Positions 15,088-23,577 of a stretch of 64,000 nucleotides of DNA are shown piece after piece (the first letter of the stretch is position 1; each line of letters begins with the position of its first letter). The position numbers and the translations under genes are program-made. The notes below the pieces were generated by a model that saw only the letters and a list, made by a program, of their open reading frames with translations, was not told the DNA's origin and ran no database searches. Origin of the DNA: Paracoccus maritimus (GTDB lineage: Bacteria; Pseudomonadota; Alphaproteobacteria; Rhodobacterales; Rhodobacteraceae); contig NZ_JANAVZ010000004.1 in assembly GCF_025195095.1 (NCBI RefSeq), positions 62,001-126,000 of the forward strand, given 5' to 3'.

Positions 15088-16363
15088 TCTCCGCAAAGGT
15101 CCTGCCATCGCCGTCGAGGATCGCGTCGCGACCGGTCTCGGCCTGCCAGCGTTCCAAAGCGACGTCGACATAGGCGGCGCTGATCTCCATTGCGAAGACG
15201 CGGCGGCCGTTGGCCTCGCCTGCCATGATCTGAGAGCCGGAGCCCGAGAACGGCTCGTAGCAGAGCCCGCCGCGCGCGACGTGCTGGCGCATCGGGATGC
15301 CGAAGGCGTCGAGCGGTTTCGGTGTCGGATGGTCGGGGCGCTCGTCCTTGGCGAAGGACGGCATCTCCCAGGTTGAGGGCAGCGTCTGCTCGGCGACCTT
15401 CGGCGGACGGTTGGGGCGGCGCCAGCCCATGAAGCAGGGCTCGTGCTTCCACAGGTAGTGGGACCGGGTCAGCACCCCTCGGTCCTTCACCCAGATAATC
15501 TGCTGATGGACGAAGGCGCCGGCCTTTTCCCAGCAGGCTTCCAGCATCGCCTGGCGGCGCGAGGCGTGCCAGCAGTACCAAGCAGCATCCTCGGCGATGG
15601 CTTCCGCCACGGCTGCAGCGATGAACCCGTCGTAGAGTTCGGCCCCCTGCGAACTGTCGTCCCAGGTCGTGCCGTAGGACGCGGACCAATCCTTGTTGCG
15701 GGTCGGGTGGTTCGAGCCGTCGTAGTCGACGAGATACGGCGGATCGGTCGCGAACAGGATCGCCCGCTGGCCGTTCATCAGGCGGCGCACGTCGGCAGCG
15801 CTGGTGCTGTCGCCGCACAGCAGGCGGTGGTCGCCAAGGATCCAGAGATCGCCGGTCCGCGAGGCTGGATTGCGCGGCGGCTCGGGGATGGTCACCGGCG
15901 GCACGGAGCCCCCGGCGCCACCCTCGTCCCCGTCGTCTTCCGCGACGTAGGCCAGCAGCTTGTCCAACTCGCCGTCGGAAAACCCGACCAGCGACAGGTC
16001 GAAGTCGTCGGCCAGCAGGTCGTTCAGTTCCGCCGACAGCAGCGCCTCGTCCCAGGTGCCGAGCTCGGTGAGCTTGTTGTCCGCGATCCGGTACGCCCGG
16101 CGCTGCGCCTCGGTCAGGTGGCCGAGCACGATCACCGGCGCTTCGGTCAGCCCGAGCTGCGTCGCGGCCAGTACGCGCCCATGCCCTGCGATCAGCTCCC
16201 CGTCCTCGCCGACGAGGCACGGCACGGTCCAGCCGAACTCGGCCATGCTGGCGGCGATCTTCGCGATCTGGTCCGCGCCGTGCGCCTTCGCGTTCTTCGC
16301 GTAGGGCTGCAGGCGCGACAGCGGCCAGGTCTCGATCGCGTCCGGGGCGAAGCTCAGCGTCAT
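15032..16363 (-). CDS. ParB-like nuclease domain fused to DNA methyltransferase
   Basis: The 443-residue protein has a ParB/Srx-like N-terminal domain (residues about 10-110, motif IAGHGRVLAA) and a class-beta amino-methyltransferase. Motif IV is DPPY near residue 207, and the SAM-binding motif EPFSGSGSQIMAGE lies near 375, after it, which is the beta order. It probably methylates adenine (N6) or cytosine (N4). No restriction partner is adjacent, so it is an orphan phage methyltransferase, usually protecting phage DNA or altering packaging and transcription. ATG 16363 with AAGGAA upstream is preferred over a TTG nine bases earlier. Confidence 0.9.
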   Translation of the reverse strand: MTLSFAPDAIETWPLSRLQPYAKNAKAHGADQIAKIAASMAEFGWTVPCLVGEDGELIAGHGRVLAATQLGLTEAPVIVLGHLTEAQRRAYRIADNKLTELGTWDEALLSAELNDLLADDFDLSLVGFSDGELDKLLAYVAEDDGDEGGAGGSVPPVTIPEPPRNPASRTGDLWILGDHRLLCGDSTSAADVRRLMNGQRAILFATDPPYLVDYDGSNHPTRNKDWSASYGTTWDDSSQGAELYDGFIAAAVAEAIAEDAAWYCWHASRRQAMLEACWEKAGAFVHQQIIWVKDRGVLTRSHYLWKHEPCFMGWRRPNRPPKVAEQTLPSTWEMPSFAKDERPDHPTPKPLDAFGIPMRQHVARGGLCYEPFSGSGSQIMAGEANGRRVFAMEISAAYVDVALERWQAETGRDAILDGDGRTFAEIKAYRLEGGQQDTDHQEH

Positions 16364-16399
16364 GGTGGGCAAGGTTCCTTGGGGCGGGTGGATGCCGGT

Positions 16400-16776
16400 G
16401 GCTTCCGGACTCCGGATGCCGGGCCGGACTCCAAGCGGGGTCCAGCGGCCACCAGCTGTGTCCGGTCGGAAGGTCAGCGTTCATTGGTGTTTGCGCGGGG
16501 CGTGAGTGGCTCCGGCTTCCGGGTGGCTTCCCAAAAATCCGGCCCTCACGCTGGCGAAGTCCCGCGCTTCGCCCGCCAGCATACGAATGTCGCGGAGAAG
16601 GAACCGCGAAGTCGTCTGAGGGGGGGTGGCGGGCGCGGACATCGGTCCGCAAGGAAAGGATCAGCGCCTTTCCTTTTCCAACGGCCCTCGCCAACGAAAG
16701 GATGGTTTCGTTCGGGGCTGCGCCGCGCGCGCTTCTCCCGAGCATATCCACTTTCTAGCCCGGGAGAGGCGTTTTT
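16400..16776 (+). ncRNA. Candidate structured RNA in intergenic region, plus strand
   Basis: The 445-base gap between two leftward genes has no convincing ORF but a chain of stem-loops: 16400-16420, a 12-bp bulged stem 16501-16550 (CGTGAG with CTCACG outermost), 16550-16580, 16635-16650 (GCGGAC/GTCCGC), 16653-16673 (GGAAAGG/CCTTTCC), 16693-16712 (AACGAAA/TTTCGTT) and 16731-16770. The last is followed by TTTTT only on the plus strand. Six or seven stems in under 400 bases plus a terminator suggest a discrete transcript. No promoter stands out, and the match to any known RNA family is untested. Confidence 0.4.
16731..16776 (+). terminator. Rho-independent terminator, plus strand
   Basis: GCTTCTCCCG pairs with CGGGAGAGGC (one G-U pair) across a 20-base loop and is followed by GTTTTTGT. 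The T-run is on the plus side only, so it would end a rightward transcript. No rightward coding gene lies within 1.6 kb upstream, apart from 14458-15087. Confidence 0.6.
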
Positions 16777-16808
16777 GTCTGCGCGAAAACCCTCTACACG
16801 AGACTTTC

Positions 16809-17237
16809 CTACAGGCTGCGCGCCAGCTTGATGATCTCGAGGATCGGCAGTTTTCGGTTGAACGGCTGCCTGTTGAGGTTGAGCGCGATCAGCGACAGCC
16901 CGTAGCGCCAGTGCTGATGCGCAGCGGCGTGGCAGAGACCGACGTGCCAGCAGATGTTCTTCCAGCGCTCGTCATGCGCCTTCATCCAGACGATCTTGCC
17001 GTCGATGGGCTCGAGGCAGTTCGTCCAGGTCAGCGTCTCCTCCATCCGCGCGATGTCCCGCGGCGAGGGCGAGACGCGCATGGGCTTCGGCTCCTGGCCC
17101 ACCTTGTCGGCGAAACCGTGGACGATCTCTGGCCATGTGCTGAAGTATCCGTTGCGCCGGGGCTCCGGCAGACGGCGCAGGATCATACCCGCCTCGGAGA
17201 GCCGCGCCTCCACGTCGGCTGGTGTCCAATGGGTCAT
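16809..17237 (-). CDS. DUF6362 family phage protein
   Basis: The 142-residue protein reads MTHWTPADVEARLSEAGMILRRLPEPRRNGYFSTWP at the start and has a W/C-rich second half (ERWKNICWHVGLCHAAAHQHWRYGLSLIALNLN). The pattern fits DUF6362, a family in alphaproteobacterial prophages near replication genes; the C-terminal part looks like a helix-turn-helix. It is coupled to the upstream gene by an ATGA overlap and is the last gene of the leftward early operon before the structured gap. Function unknown. Confidence 0.65.
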   Translation of the reverse strand: MTHWTPADVEARLSEAGMILRRLPEPRRNGYFSTWPEIVHGFADKVGQEPKPMRVSPSPRDIARMEETLTWTNCLEPIDGKIVWMKAHDERWKNICWHVGLCHAAAHQHWRYGLSLIALNLNRQPFNRKLPILEIIKLARSL

Positions 17238-17431
17238 TTCCTCACCTCTCGTTGTGTTGGGCGCGCGCCGTAGAGACGCTCGCCGAGTTGCCGCACCAGC
17301 TCCCGCTCAGGCCAAGTAAGTCTCTGGTCCTCAAGGGAAACTGCGAACACGCGTTGCTCCTTCCAGCCGTCGCGCTTGACCTGTTCGGGGTTGCGGCGCT
17401 CGCCGCCATAGCCACGGGGAAACCGCCTCAT
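17234..17431 (-). CDS. Small basic hypothetical phage protein
   Basis: ATG 17431 overlaps the RuvC-like gene stop as ATGA and gives 65 residues; its own stop overlaps the DUF6362 start by four bases. The sequence is very basic (MRRFPRGYGGERRNPEQVKRDGWKEQR) with a C-terminal helix WPERELVRQLGERLYGARP. The tight double coupling is the main support. Small basic proteins in this place may bind nucleic acid, but no family is recognised. Confidence 0.55.
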   Translation of the reverse strand: MRRFPRGYGGERRNPEQVKRDGWKEQRVFAVSLEDQRLTWPERELVRQLGERLYGARPTQREVRK

Positions 17432-17964
17432 TGCATGCCCCCCTTGGTCTCCAGCGCCCAGAGCAGGATCGCGATGGCGTCGGCCTCGTTGTCGTCGGCG
17501 GGGCTGAAGCCGCGCGCCCGGGCCGCGGCGATCATCGCCTCCTTGGGAGCGTTGCCCTTGCCCGTGGCGTGGCGCTTGATGGTGCCGACCGGGACGCCCT
17601 CGTAGGGAATGCCGCGCAGTTCGGCCCATGCGGTCAGCGTGGCCATCAGCCCGCCATAGACATGGGCCGCATCGGTCGCGGCATGGCGACGGACCTCCTC
17701 GAACCAGATGGCGGCGACGGGTCCGGACAGCCGGTCGATCTCGGTCAGCCAGTTGGTGAAGCGGAGATACCGCATGCCACCGCCATCGAACCGGCCGGGG
17801 CGGAAGGATGCCGTGCCGGAGGTGATCAGCCCGTCGATGCCGTGCAGCGCCCAGCCCGTGGCGGTGCCGAGGTCGAGCGCCAGCATCGACCTGTAGGATC
17901 GGGATACGGGTGGCAGATCGGGGATTGCCTCGCGGCGGTGTGCGGCGAGAGTCAGGTCAGCCAT
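17428..17964 (-). CDS. RuvC-like Holliday junction resolvase
   Basis: The 178-residue protein has an RNase H fold: first strand with the catalytic Asp (SMLALDLGTATGWAL), second acidic strand (AAIWFEEVRRH), a basic KRHATGKGNAPKEAMIAAA segment and the C-terminal pair DDNEADAIAILLW. These correspond to the RuvC/YqgF catalytic set. It would resolve branched DNA made during phage replication before packaging. ATG 17964 follows AGGAGACC. The reading frame is open a further 157 codons upstream, to an ATG that overlaps the previous gene, but that stretch is repeat-rich and not clearly coding. Confidence 0.8.
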   Translation of the reverse strand: MADLTLAAHRREAIPDLPPVSRSYRSMLALDLGTATGWALHGIDGLITSGTASFRPGRFDGGGMRYLRFTNWLTEIDRLSGPVAAIWFEEVRRHAATDAAHVYGGLMATLTAWAELRGIPYEGVPVGTIKRHATGKGNAPKEAMIAAARARGFSPADDNEADAIAILLWALETKGGMQ

Positions 17965-18101
17965 GAGTGGTCTCCTCTTCTGGTTGGCTGCTCGGGTGGA
18001 AGACGACGGCGGTCTGGTGCTTGGCGGTACGGGGCCGCCGTCGTCGGATCGGAAGGTTGGCGCGTGGGCAGGCATCGCGCGCGAAACCCCTGGGGGTGGG
18101 C

Positions 18102-18149
18102 GTGGGAGAACCCGCCTGCGGCGTTCTCCCCCACCCCCGTAGGGGGTGG
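18102..18149. repeat. Two adjacent GC-rich hairpins
   Basis: GTGGGAGAAC (18102-18111) pairs with GTTCTCCC plus AC after a bulge (18123-18134). Directly next to it CCACCCCC, GTA, GGGGGTGG forms a perfect 8-bp stem with a three-base loop (18131-18149). The two share bases and could be alternative structures. They lie in the leader between the primase-like gene and the RuvC-like gene, without a T-run. Confidence 0.6.
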
Positions 18150-18157
18150 TTTCACCC

Positions 18158-18365
18158 CCGAAACTGGAAAACCGCATCAACACACTGACGAGAAATGGGA
18201 ATTCCAGTTTCGGGAGGGTGCTTTCTCCTGACTCGCCCGAAACTGGGTGCAGCGTAGCGGTTGCGGCATCTGCGCAATCTTGCGGGGGCAGTTTCGGAAA
18301 CGGGCCGAAACTGATCACAGCGGGCGTTTGCGCATGTTCGCGAACGGATGGCGGGGCAGTTTCGG
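18158..18365. repeat. Six alternating copies of CCGAAACTG in the 467-bp non-coding gap 17965-18431
   Basis: CCGAAACTG occurs at about 18158, 18237 and 18305 on the plus strand and its complement CAGTTTCGG at 18205, 18289 and 18357. Orientation alternates strictly, and several copies extend to CCCGAAACTGGG. Degenerate copies (TCAAACTGG, GCGCGAAAC) continue towards 18410. Neighbouring phrases such as TCTGCGCAATCTTGCGGGGG also recur. The copies fall in different codon phases, so this is a DNA-level repeat. It could be a replication origin with iterons, an operator array or a recombination site, next to the phage replication genes. Confidence 0.7.
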
Positions 18366-18431
18366 CAAGGCCCCGCATCTGGTTCAAACTGGTCCCTGCG
18401 CAATTCTGCGCGAAACGATCTGCGGGGGCGT

Positions 18432-20723
18432 TCATGGCCGTTCCCCCTCCGGATAGACCCAGACCTGCGGGTTCTCGACCTCGAGGAGCGCTCCGGTCTG
18501 GGGCGATTTGTAGTGGGTGGGCAGGACCGCGATGCTGGCGGCAGTGACCTCTCCGGTCGCCGGATCGACAGCCTCGCCGTCCATGGGCATGACCATCCCC
18601 TCGACGCAGAGGTATCCGAAGCGCGATCGCGAAGGCCCGAGGCCGTAGGGCGCGCCGTCGCGGATGAACTTGATGGCGCCCTTGGTGGCCTGCACGGCGA
18701 TCCGGTCGCGGATCGTGTCCTTGCCGCCCAGACCGCCCTTGTTCTCGAAGGCCTCAGCGAACTGGTTGATGGTGTAGAGCCGCCCCTCGGCCGCCTCCTC
18801 GAGCAGGATCGAGAGGATCACGTCCCGCTTGCGATCGCGCTCGGCGTCGTGCTTTGCGCCGACCTCGGAGCGCACGAGCCGCTCGTTCATCGGGTTGATC
18901 TCGACCCATTTGCCGTTGACCTTGTCCACGAGCTTCGCCGGCAGCGCCGGGCCATTCCGGAGCTCGATCTCCAACCGCCTCTGGGTCGAGTCCTCCTCGG
19001 GCCGGTGCAGGATCAGGCCGGTGGTGTAGAAGCCCCTGAGCGCGCTGGCGCCGGAGAGCGCGAGAAACGGGTCCTCCTTCACCTGGTGCTTCGAGAGCTT
19101 CTTGGTGTGGTGGACGAGGATCACGCCGCAGTCGGGATTGACGTGGTCGCGCAGCACCTCGACCCGGTCCTTCAGGAAGAACATCATCGCGGCGTTGTCG
19201 TTCTCGCCACCGCCATCGGGCCCGCCATCGAAGAGGTTGCGGATCGGGTCGATGCAGAGGATGTCGAGCGGTTCGCCGGGGAATGCGGCCTTGATCGCCT
19301 CGGCCACGCGGGCGCTGCCCTCGGCATCGAGCAGCATGCGCAGCTTCGGCGTGACGATCAGGTTGTCGCGCGCGGCCGCAATCAGCTCGGGCGGCAGGCC
19401 GATCTGCTGCATGCGTTCGCGCAGGTAGTGGTACTGGATCTCGGCCTGCAGGTAGAAGATCCGCAGCGGCCGTGGCGGGGTGAAGCCGAGGAAGGGCACG
19501 CCCGCCGCCATGTGCACGAGCAACGCGATCAGCAGGTCGCTCTTGCCCACCTTGGGCGCGCCGCCCAGCACCAGGAGCCCGCCCGGCGTCAGCACGCGCG
19601 GGCCGATGATGTCGTCGGGCATCGGGCTCGTATCGTCGAGCAGCGCGCCTAGGCTGAAGGTCAGCAGGTCCTTTTGCGCAGGTGCCGCGCTGTCGAGGCG
19701 GATCAGCGGCGGCCCGTGCCGCTTGATGTGCAGCTCCCAGAGGCGGTTCGTCTCGCGCTTCAGCCGGTCGAGCGGCCAGGACGGGCGGAGCATCGCGGCG
19801 TTGTAGCCGCAGATCGCCGTCCAGCCCTCGTCCATCGACATCCGGCCCTCGTGGACCAGCCGCAGGAAATAGCCGATGGCGGCCGAGGCGCCCTCGAAGC
19901 GGGACCACTCGTCCGTCCCGCCCTCGTGGACCGGGGTCACCAGCACGTCGTCAATGGCGGGCTTCTCGCGGGGCTCGGCCGTGGCCATGCCGACGCCGAG
20001 CATGGGCGGCATGTCGGCGACGCGCTCGGCCATCTCGGTGAGATCGACCTCGAGCTCTGTCGCCTCGCGGATCTGCACAAGCCGGGTGAGTCCGCCCTTG
20101 TGATAGACCGTCCCGGGCACGCGGATCGGCTGGTGGGCCGAACGGAAATGCGTGTCGCCGCCAACCTTCAGCGCGATCTCGCCGCGGAGCTTGCAGAGCC
20201 GGGCCAGGTCCGCCCCCTCCGCGGGCTCGGTCAGCTTCCACCAGACATGGAGCTTGGTCGCGCCTTCGGGCGTGCGCCCGCCGCTCTCGACGATCAGGGT
20301 CGGTCGGCCAAGGTGATGGACGAGGTGATCGAGCTTGGCCGGGATGTCGCCCGAGTCGAGATCGACCACAAGGCTCTGCATTTGCAGAACGTCCGCGGCG
20401 CGGGCCTGACCCGTCTCCGCCACCGTGCCGGGGATGACATAGACCGCCGCGCCCTCACGCGCTGCCCAGCCCGCGAAGGTGCCGAGCTTCTCGGGCGCGG
20501 TGGCGTCCGCGTCGATCCAGATGTTGTGCGGCCGGCCGTCCTTGCCCTGACCCTTGTCGACGAAACCGCGAACCGGGATCAGCCCGTCGGAATAGCCAAA
20601 GACCACATCGACGAAGCGCGTGATCTGGTCTGCATCCGGTTCGACCGCGAAGGGATCGTGCAGCGGCGCCGCGTCGTTGAAATCCCGCCAGGGGTTGAAG
20701 TGAATGATGTTGTCGTCGCTCAT
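18432..20723 (-). CDS. Phage primase/helicase-like AAA ATPase
   Basis: The 763-residue protein joins a RepB-like primase domain to a RecA-like ATPase. In the first part, residues 115-165 show the acidic pair VVDLDSG (121-123) and LHVWWK (His159). An H/R-rich segment THFRSAHQPIRVPG follows near 191-204. The ATPase has Walker A GGAPKVGKS (387-395), Walker B LDILCIDPIRNLF near 475 and VILVHHTKK near 520. The C-terminal 200 residues look like winged-helix modules. It is probably the replicative primase-helicase or origin-loading protein. Its stop is adjacent to the CCGAAACTG repeat array. Confidence 0.8.
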   Translation of the reverse strand: MSDDNIIHFNPWRDFNDAAPLHDPFAVEPDADQITRFVDVVFGYSDGLIPVRGFVDKGQGKDGRPHNIWIDADATAPEKLGTFAGWAAREGAAVYVIPGTVAETGQARAADVLQMQSLVVDLDSGDIPAKLDHLVHHLGRPTLIVESGGRTPEGATKLHVWWKLTEPAEGADLARLCKLRGEIALKVGGDTHFRSAHQPIRVPGTVYHKGGLTRLVQIREATELEVDLTEMAERVADMPPMLGVGMATAEPREKPAIDDVLVTPVHEGGTDEWSRFEGASAAIGYFLRLVHEGRMSMDEGWTAICGYNAAMLRPSWPLDRLKRETNRLWELHIKRHGPPLIRLDSAAPAQKDLLTFSLGALLDDTSPMPDDIIGPRVLTPGGLLVLGGAPKVGKSDLLIALLVHMAAGVPFLGFTPPRPLRIFYLQAEIQYHYLRERMQQIGLPPELIAAARDNLIVTPKLRMLLDAEGSARVAEAIKAAFPGEPLDILCIDPIRNLFDGGPDGGGENDNAAMMFFLKDRVEVLRDHVNPDCGVILVHHTKKLSKHQVKEDPFLALSGASALRGFYTTGLILHRPEEDSTQRRLEIELRNGPALPAKLVDKVNGKWVEINPMNERLVRSEVGAKHDAERDRKRDVILSILLEEAAEGRLYTINQFAEAFENKGGLGGKDTIRDRIAVQATKGAIKFIRDGAPYGLGPSRSRFGYLCVEGMVMPMDGEAVDPATGEVTAASIAVLPTHYKSPQTGALLEVENPQVWVYPEGERP

Positions 20724-21478
20724 GCCGGCAGGCTCCAGCAGCGCTCCGCCCACGGGCAGAACCGACATTCGAAGAAGTCGCGATTGGCGGCGATGCGCGG
20801 CAGCAGCTCGCCCGCGTCGGTCGCCCGCAGGATACGCACGCCGCGATCCGACATGCGCTGCGCGAGGTCGGCATCGAAGGGCACGAGCTCGTGGTGCAGC
20901 TCGGCCGTGTCCTTGTTGATCGCGGTGAAGAGCGCCGGGTTGGCCGAGATGCCCGGCACCGTCGCTTCCATGTAAGCCTGGTAGAGCGCGATCTGCGCGG
21001 CATAGACCGGCTTCGCGACGGTCACGCCCTTGGCCACTGTCTCGCGCCAGTTCTTCGCGTTCATCGTCTTGCATTCCCAAAGCGCGGGTGTGCGCAGCCC
21101 CAGCGCCGCGGGGGCCTCGGCGACGATCCTGTCGACATGGCCGCGGATGCGCCCGCCGGCGACGGAGAAGCCGAACTGGCCGCCGTCGCGCTTCTGGGTC
21201 ACCAGATCGAGCCCCGCCGCCAGCAGCCAGCGGATGGCGAGATCCTCGAGTTCATGCCCGATCGAGAAGATGCGGAGCGACCGGCCGGAGAAGTCCTGAC
21301 CCTCGTCCTTCGGCGCGCCCGCGAACTCGAACTGCAGCGCGCGCTCGCAGGCGTGGCCGAGCCGCGATGCGCCGAGATAGTCACGAGGTGGCGTCGCTGC
21401 GCGCTCCGCCTCGAGCGCGGCATCCACGGCCGCGTTGATGCGTTCGCCCATGGAGGGCCGCTTGTTGAAGTCCAGCAT
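20720..21478 (-). CDS. Cas4/RecB-like PD-(D/E)XK nuclease with Fe-S cysteines
   Basis: The 252-residue protein shows the nuclease set His75 (SIGHELE), Asp116 (RGHVDRIV) and E135-x-K137 (LWECKTMN). It also has four cysteines placed as in Cas4 and AddB-type iron-sulfur nucleases: Cys44 (GHACERALQF) and Cys238, 241 and 247 (CRFCPWAERC). It likely resects DNA ends to give single strands for the Sak4-like recombinase encoded nearby. No CRISPR genes are present, so Cas4 here is a fold comparison only. It is coupled to the primase-like gene by an ATGA overlap. Confidence 0.85.
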   Translation of the reverse strand: MLDFNKRPSMGERINAAVDAALEAERAATPPRDYLGASRLGHACERALQFEFAGAPKDEGQDFSGRSLRIFSIGHELEDLAIRWLLAAGLDLVTQKRDGGQFGFSVAGGRIRGHVDRIVAEAPAALGLRTPALWECKTMNAKNWRETVAKGVTVAKPVYAAQIALYQAYMEATVPGISANPALFTAINKDTAELHHELVPFDADLAQRMSDRGVRILRATDAGELLPRIAANRDFFECRFCPWAERCWSLPA

Positions 21479-21906
21479 CAGAACGGGATCTCCGACTGGC
21501 TCGCGATCTCGGCCATCTCGGCGCGGAAAGCCTCGACGGTGGTGACAATCAGCCGGTGCATGTCGTTCTGGGTCAGTTGCCCAAGGGGCCAGTCCCAGCC
21601 GATCCGCTCCATCTCGGGGGCGAGCGCGCGCATGACGGCGGGGAGCGCCTGAGTTTCCTCTTCGGTGAAGTCGACCATGCTCAGTCCTCTCTTTGCTTTG
21701 CGGGTGAAGGCCGCCTGGCAGCCCATGGAACAGAACCAGCGGTGGGTGCGGGTTGGGCGCGGCCGGTGGGGATCGAACCAGCCGAAGCCGCGCGTGCGGG
21801 ATGTGCAGACGGCGCAGAGCATCGGCCGCGGATGCCAGAGGCGATCACGGCCCGGTCGATCCGCAGCCGCTGAGGACGGGGATGGGACTTGCGCGACATG
21901 GTTCAC
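21478..21906 (-). CDS. DUF6511-like protein with zinc-binding N-terminus
   Basis: The GTG at 21906 overlaps the helicase stop (GTGA), giving 142 residues; ATG 21822 would give 114. Residues 29-65 hold CAVC and FCSMGC within RGFGWFDPHRP and THRWFCSMGCQAAF, a treble-clef-like zinc knuckle. The C-terminal half is helical (EETQALPAVMRALAPEMERIGW). This fits the DUF6511 family of phage proteins beside recombination genes. Function unknown; nucleic acid binding is a reasonable guess from the knuckle. Confidence 0.65.
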   Translation of the reverse strand: MNHVAQVPSPSSAAADRPGRDRLWHPRPMLCAVCTSRTRGFGWFDPHRPRPTRTHRWFCSMGCQAAFTRKAKRGLSMVDFTEEETQALPAVMRALAPEMERIGWDWPLGQLTQNDMHRLIVTTVEAFRAEMAEIASQSEIPF

Positions 21907-23570
21907 GCTGCCCTCCGCTCGGGCGCGGCCGACATGACGAGCCGGCGAATGTCACGCCGGTTGAACTGGAAGGTGATCAGCGCCGAGGCGCGGTAGCGGG
22001 TCAGCCCGTAATCCTGCCGCTGCGCGGGCGAGAGGTATTGCAGCTGCTTCTCGGTCGGCGTCTGCGTCAGCCAGCGCTTCGACTTGAAGGCACTCTCATC
22101 GCTCTCGTGTTCGTTCAGCCAATCGTCGGCCTGCGCGAGGCAGACCGTCCGATCCCCCACGCCGAGAAGGCAGGTCGGCTGCCCTCTGGCGCCGCCCACT
22201 GCGTGCCAGCGGCCTTCGAGGAAGAACACGCCGCCCCAGGCGCTGAAGCCGCTGGCCATCAGCGCGGCGTCGTCGCCGAAGAGGTCTTCCCACACGAAAC
22301 TCGAACGTTTCAGCAGGTCGATCTCGGACATGACGACGTTCTCGAGCGGCGTCGTCACGCTCCCGCCTTGGAATTCGTAGCCGCAGATCGGGCACTGCCG
22401 CGATGCGAGCGGGATCTCCGCCTCGCATTCCGGACAGGTCTTCGTCGGGGCTTCGCCCGGTGTCGGATCGCGACCGTCTAGATCGACATCCTGCTCCAGC
22501 GTGCCGTGGGTCAGGCTCGAGATCCCGAAATCCAGCACGATGCAGTCGGTCTTCACCACGCCAGGATGCTCGGCCGGATCGACGGTGCGCAGGCCGCGCC
22601 CGACCATCTGGATCATGGTAGACTTGTAGGAGCTGGGCCGCAGCAGCACGACGCAGGAGGTGGGCGGGTGGTCCCACCCCTCGGTCAGCACCGCGACATT
22701 GACGAGGACCTGTACTTCCCCGGACGCGTAGGCCTCGAGCACCATCTTCCGCTCAGTGGAGCCCATGTCGCCAAGGACGACGGCGGCCGGGTTTCCGGCC
22801 TCGTTGAAGGCGGTCGCGACATCGACCGCGTGCGCGACGGTCGAGCAGAAGACCACGGTCTGGCGGTTCCCGGCCTTCTCCTCCCAGTGCCGGATCACTT
22901 CCTCGGTGATGGGCGCGCGGTTCATGATCGCCGCAACTGCGCCCATGTCGTAATCGTCGGCGGTCTTGCGGACGGCGCGCAGCTGGTCCTGCACGCCGAC
23001 ATCGATCACGAAGGTTCGCGGCGGCACGAGGTGACCGGACGCGATCAGTTCGCCCAGCCGGACCTGGTCGGCAACGTTGTCGAAGACTTCGCGCAGGCCC
23101 TTCCGGTCGCCCCGGTTGGGCGTCGCCGTGACGCCGAAGACCCGGGCCTCCGGATTGGCGTCGCGCACCCGGTCGATGATGCGGCGGTAGCTCTCGGCCA
23201 CCGCGTGATGCGCCTCGTCGATCACCAGCAGATCGAGCTTCGGCATGGCCTGCAGATTGGCGGCGCGTGACAGCGTCGGCGCCATGGCGAAGGTGACCTG
23301 GCCCTCCCAGGACTTGGCGGTGGCATCGACGACGGATGTGCCGATGCCCGGATTGACCCGGGCGAACTTCGCCCGGTTCTGGCTGGTCAGTTCGTCACGA
23401 TGGGCGAGCACGCAGGCCCTGGCGCCGTCCCCGGTCATGTTGCCGGTGACGGCCGAAAGCATGATCGTCTTGCCCGCGCCGGTCGGCGCCACGCCCAGCG
23501 TGTTGCCGCGGGTCGAGAGCGCAGCGAGGCTGCGCTCCACGAAGAGTTTCTGGCGGGGACGGAGGAGCAT
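21903..23570 (-). CDS. DEAH-box superfamily 2 helicase
   Basis: The 555-residue protein has motif I APTGAGKT (28-35), motif II DEAH near 117, motif III VTATPNR near 150, and motifs V and VI in the second domain (NVAVLTEGWDHP, MIQMVGRGLR). A zinc ribbon (CPECEAEIPLASRQCPICGYEF) sits near residue 390, followed by a C-terminal domain of about 150 residues. It belongs to the SSL2/type III restriction-like group used by phages for replication or recombination. It lies between the Cas4-like nuclease and the putative ssDNA-binding protein genes. Confidence 0.9.
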   Translation of the reverse strand: MLLRPRQKLFVERSLAALSTRGNTLGVAPTGAGKTIMLSAVTGNMTGDGARACVLAHRDELTSQNRAKFARVNPGIGTSVVDATAKSWEGQVTFAMAPTLSRAANLQAMPKLDLLVIDEAHHAVAESYRRIIDRVRDANPEARVFGVTATPNRGDRKGLREVFDNVADQVRLGELIASGHLVPPRTFVIDVGVQDQLRAVRKTADDYDMGAVAAIMNRAPITEEVIRHWEEKAGNRQTVVFCSTVAHAVDVATAFNEAGNPAAVVLGDMGSTERKMVLEAYASGEVQVLVNVAVLTEGWDHPPTSCVVLLRPSSYKSTMIQMVGRGLRTVDPAEHPGVVKTDCIVLDFGISSLTHGTLEQDVDLDGRDPTPGEAPTKTCPECEAEIPLASRQCPICGYEFQGGSVTTPLENVVMSEIDLLKRSSFVWEDLFGDDAALMASGFSAWGGVFFLEGRWHAVGGARGQPTCLLGVGDRTVCLAQADDWLNEHESDESAFKSKRWLTQTPTEKQLQYLSPAQRQDYGLTRYRASALITFQFNRRDIRRLVMSAAPERRAA

Positions 23571-23577
23571 CGCGCCC

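Noticed and set aside
15443..16831. 462-residue plus-strand frame across the methyltransferase gene and the structured gap
   Set aside because: It is antisense to a well-supported methyltransferase and its composition is shadow-like; the gap part is better explained by stem-loops.
20720..21478. CRISPR-associated Cas4
   Set aside because: Only the fold and cysteines match; there is no repeat array or other cas gene, and the context is a phage recombination operon.
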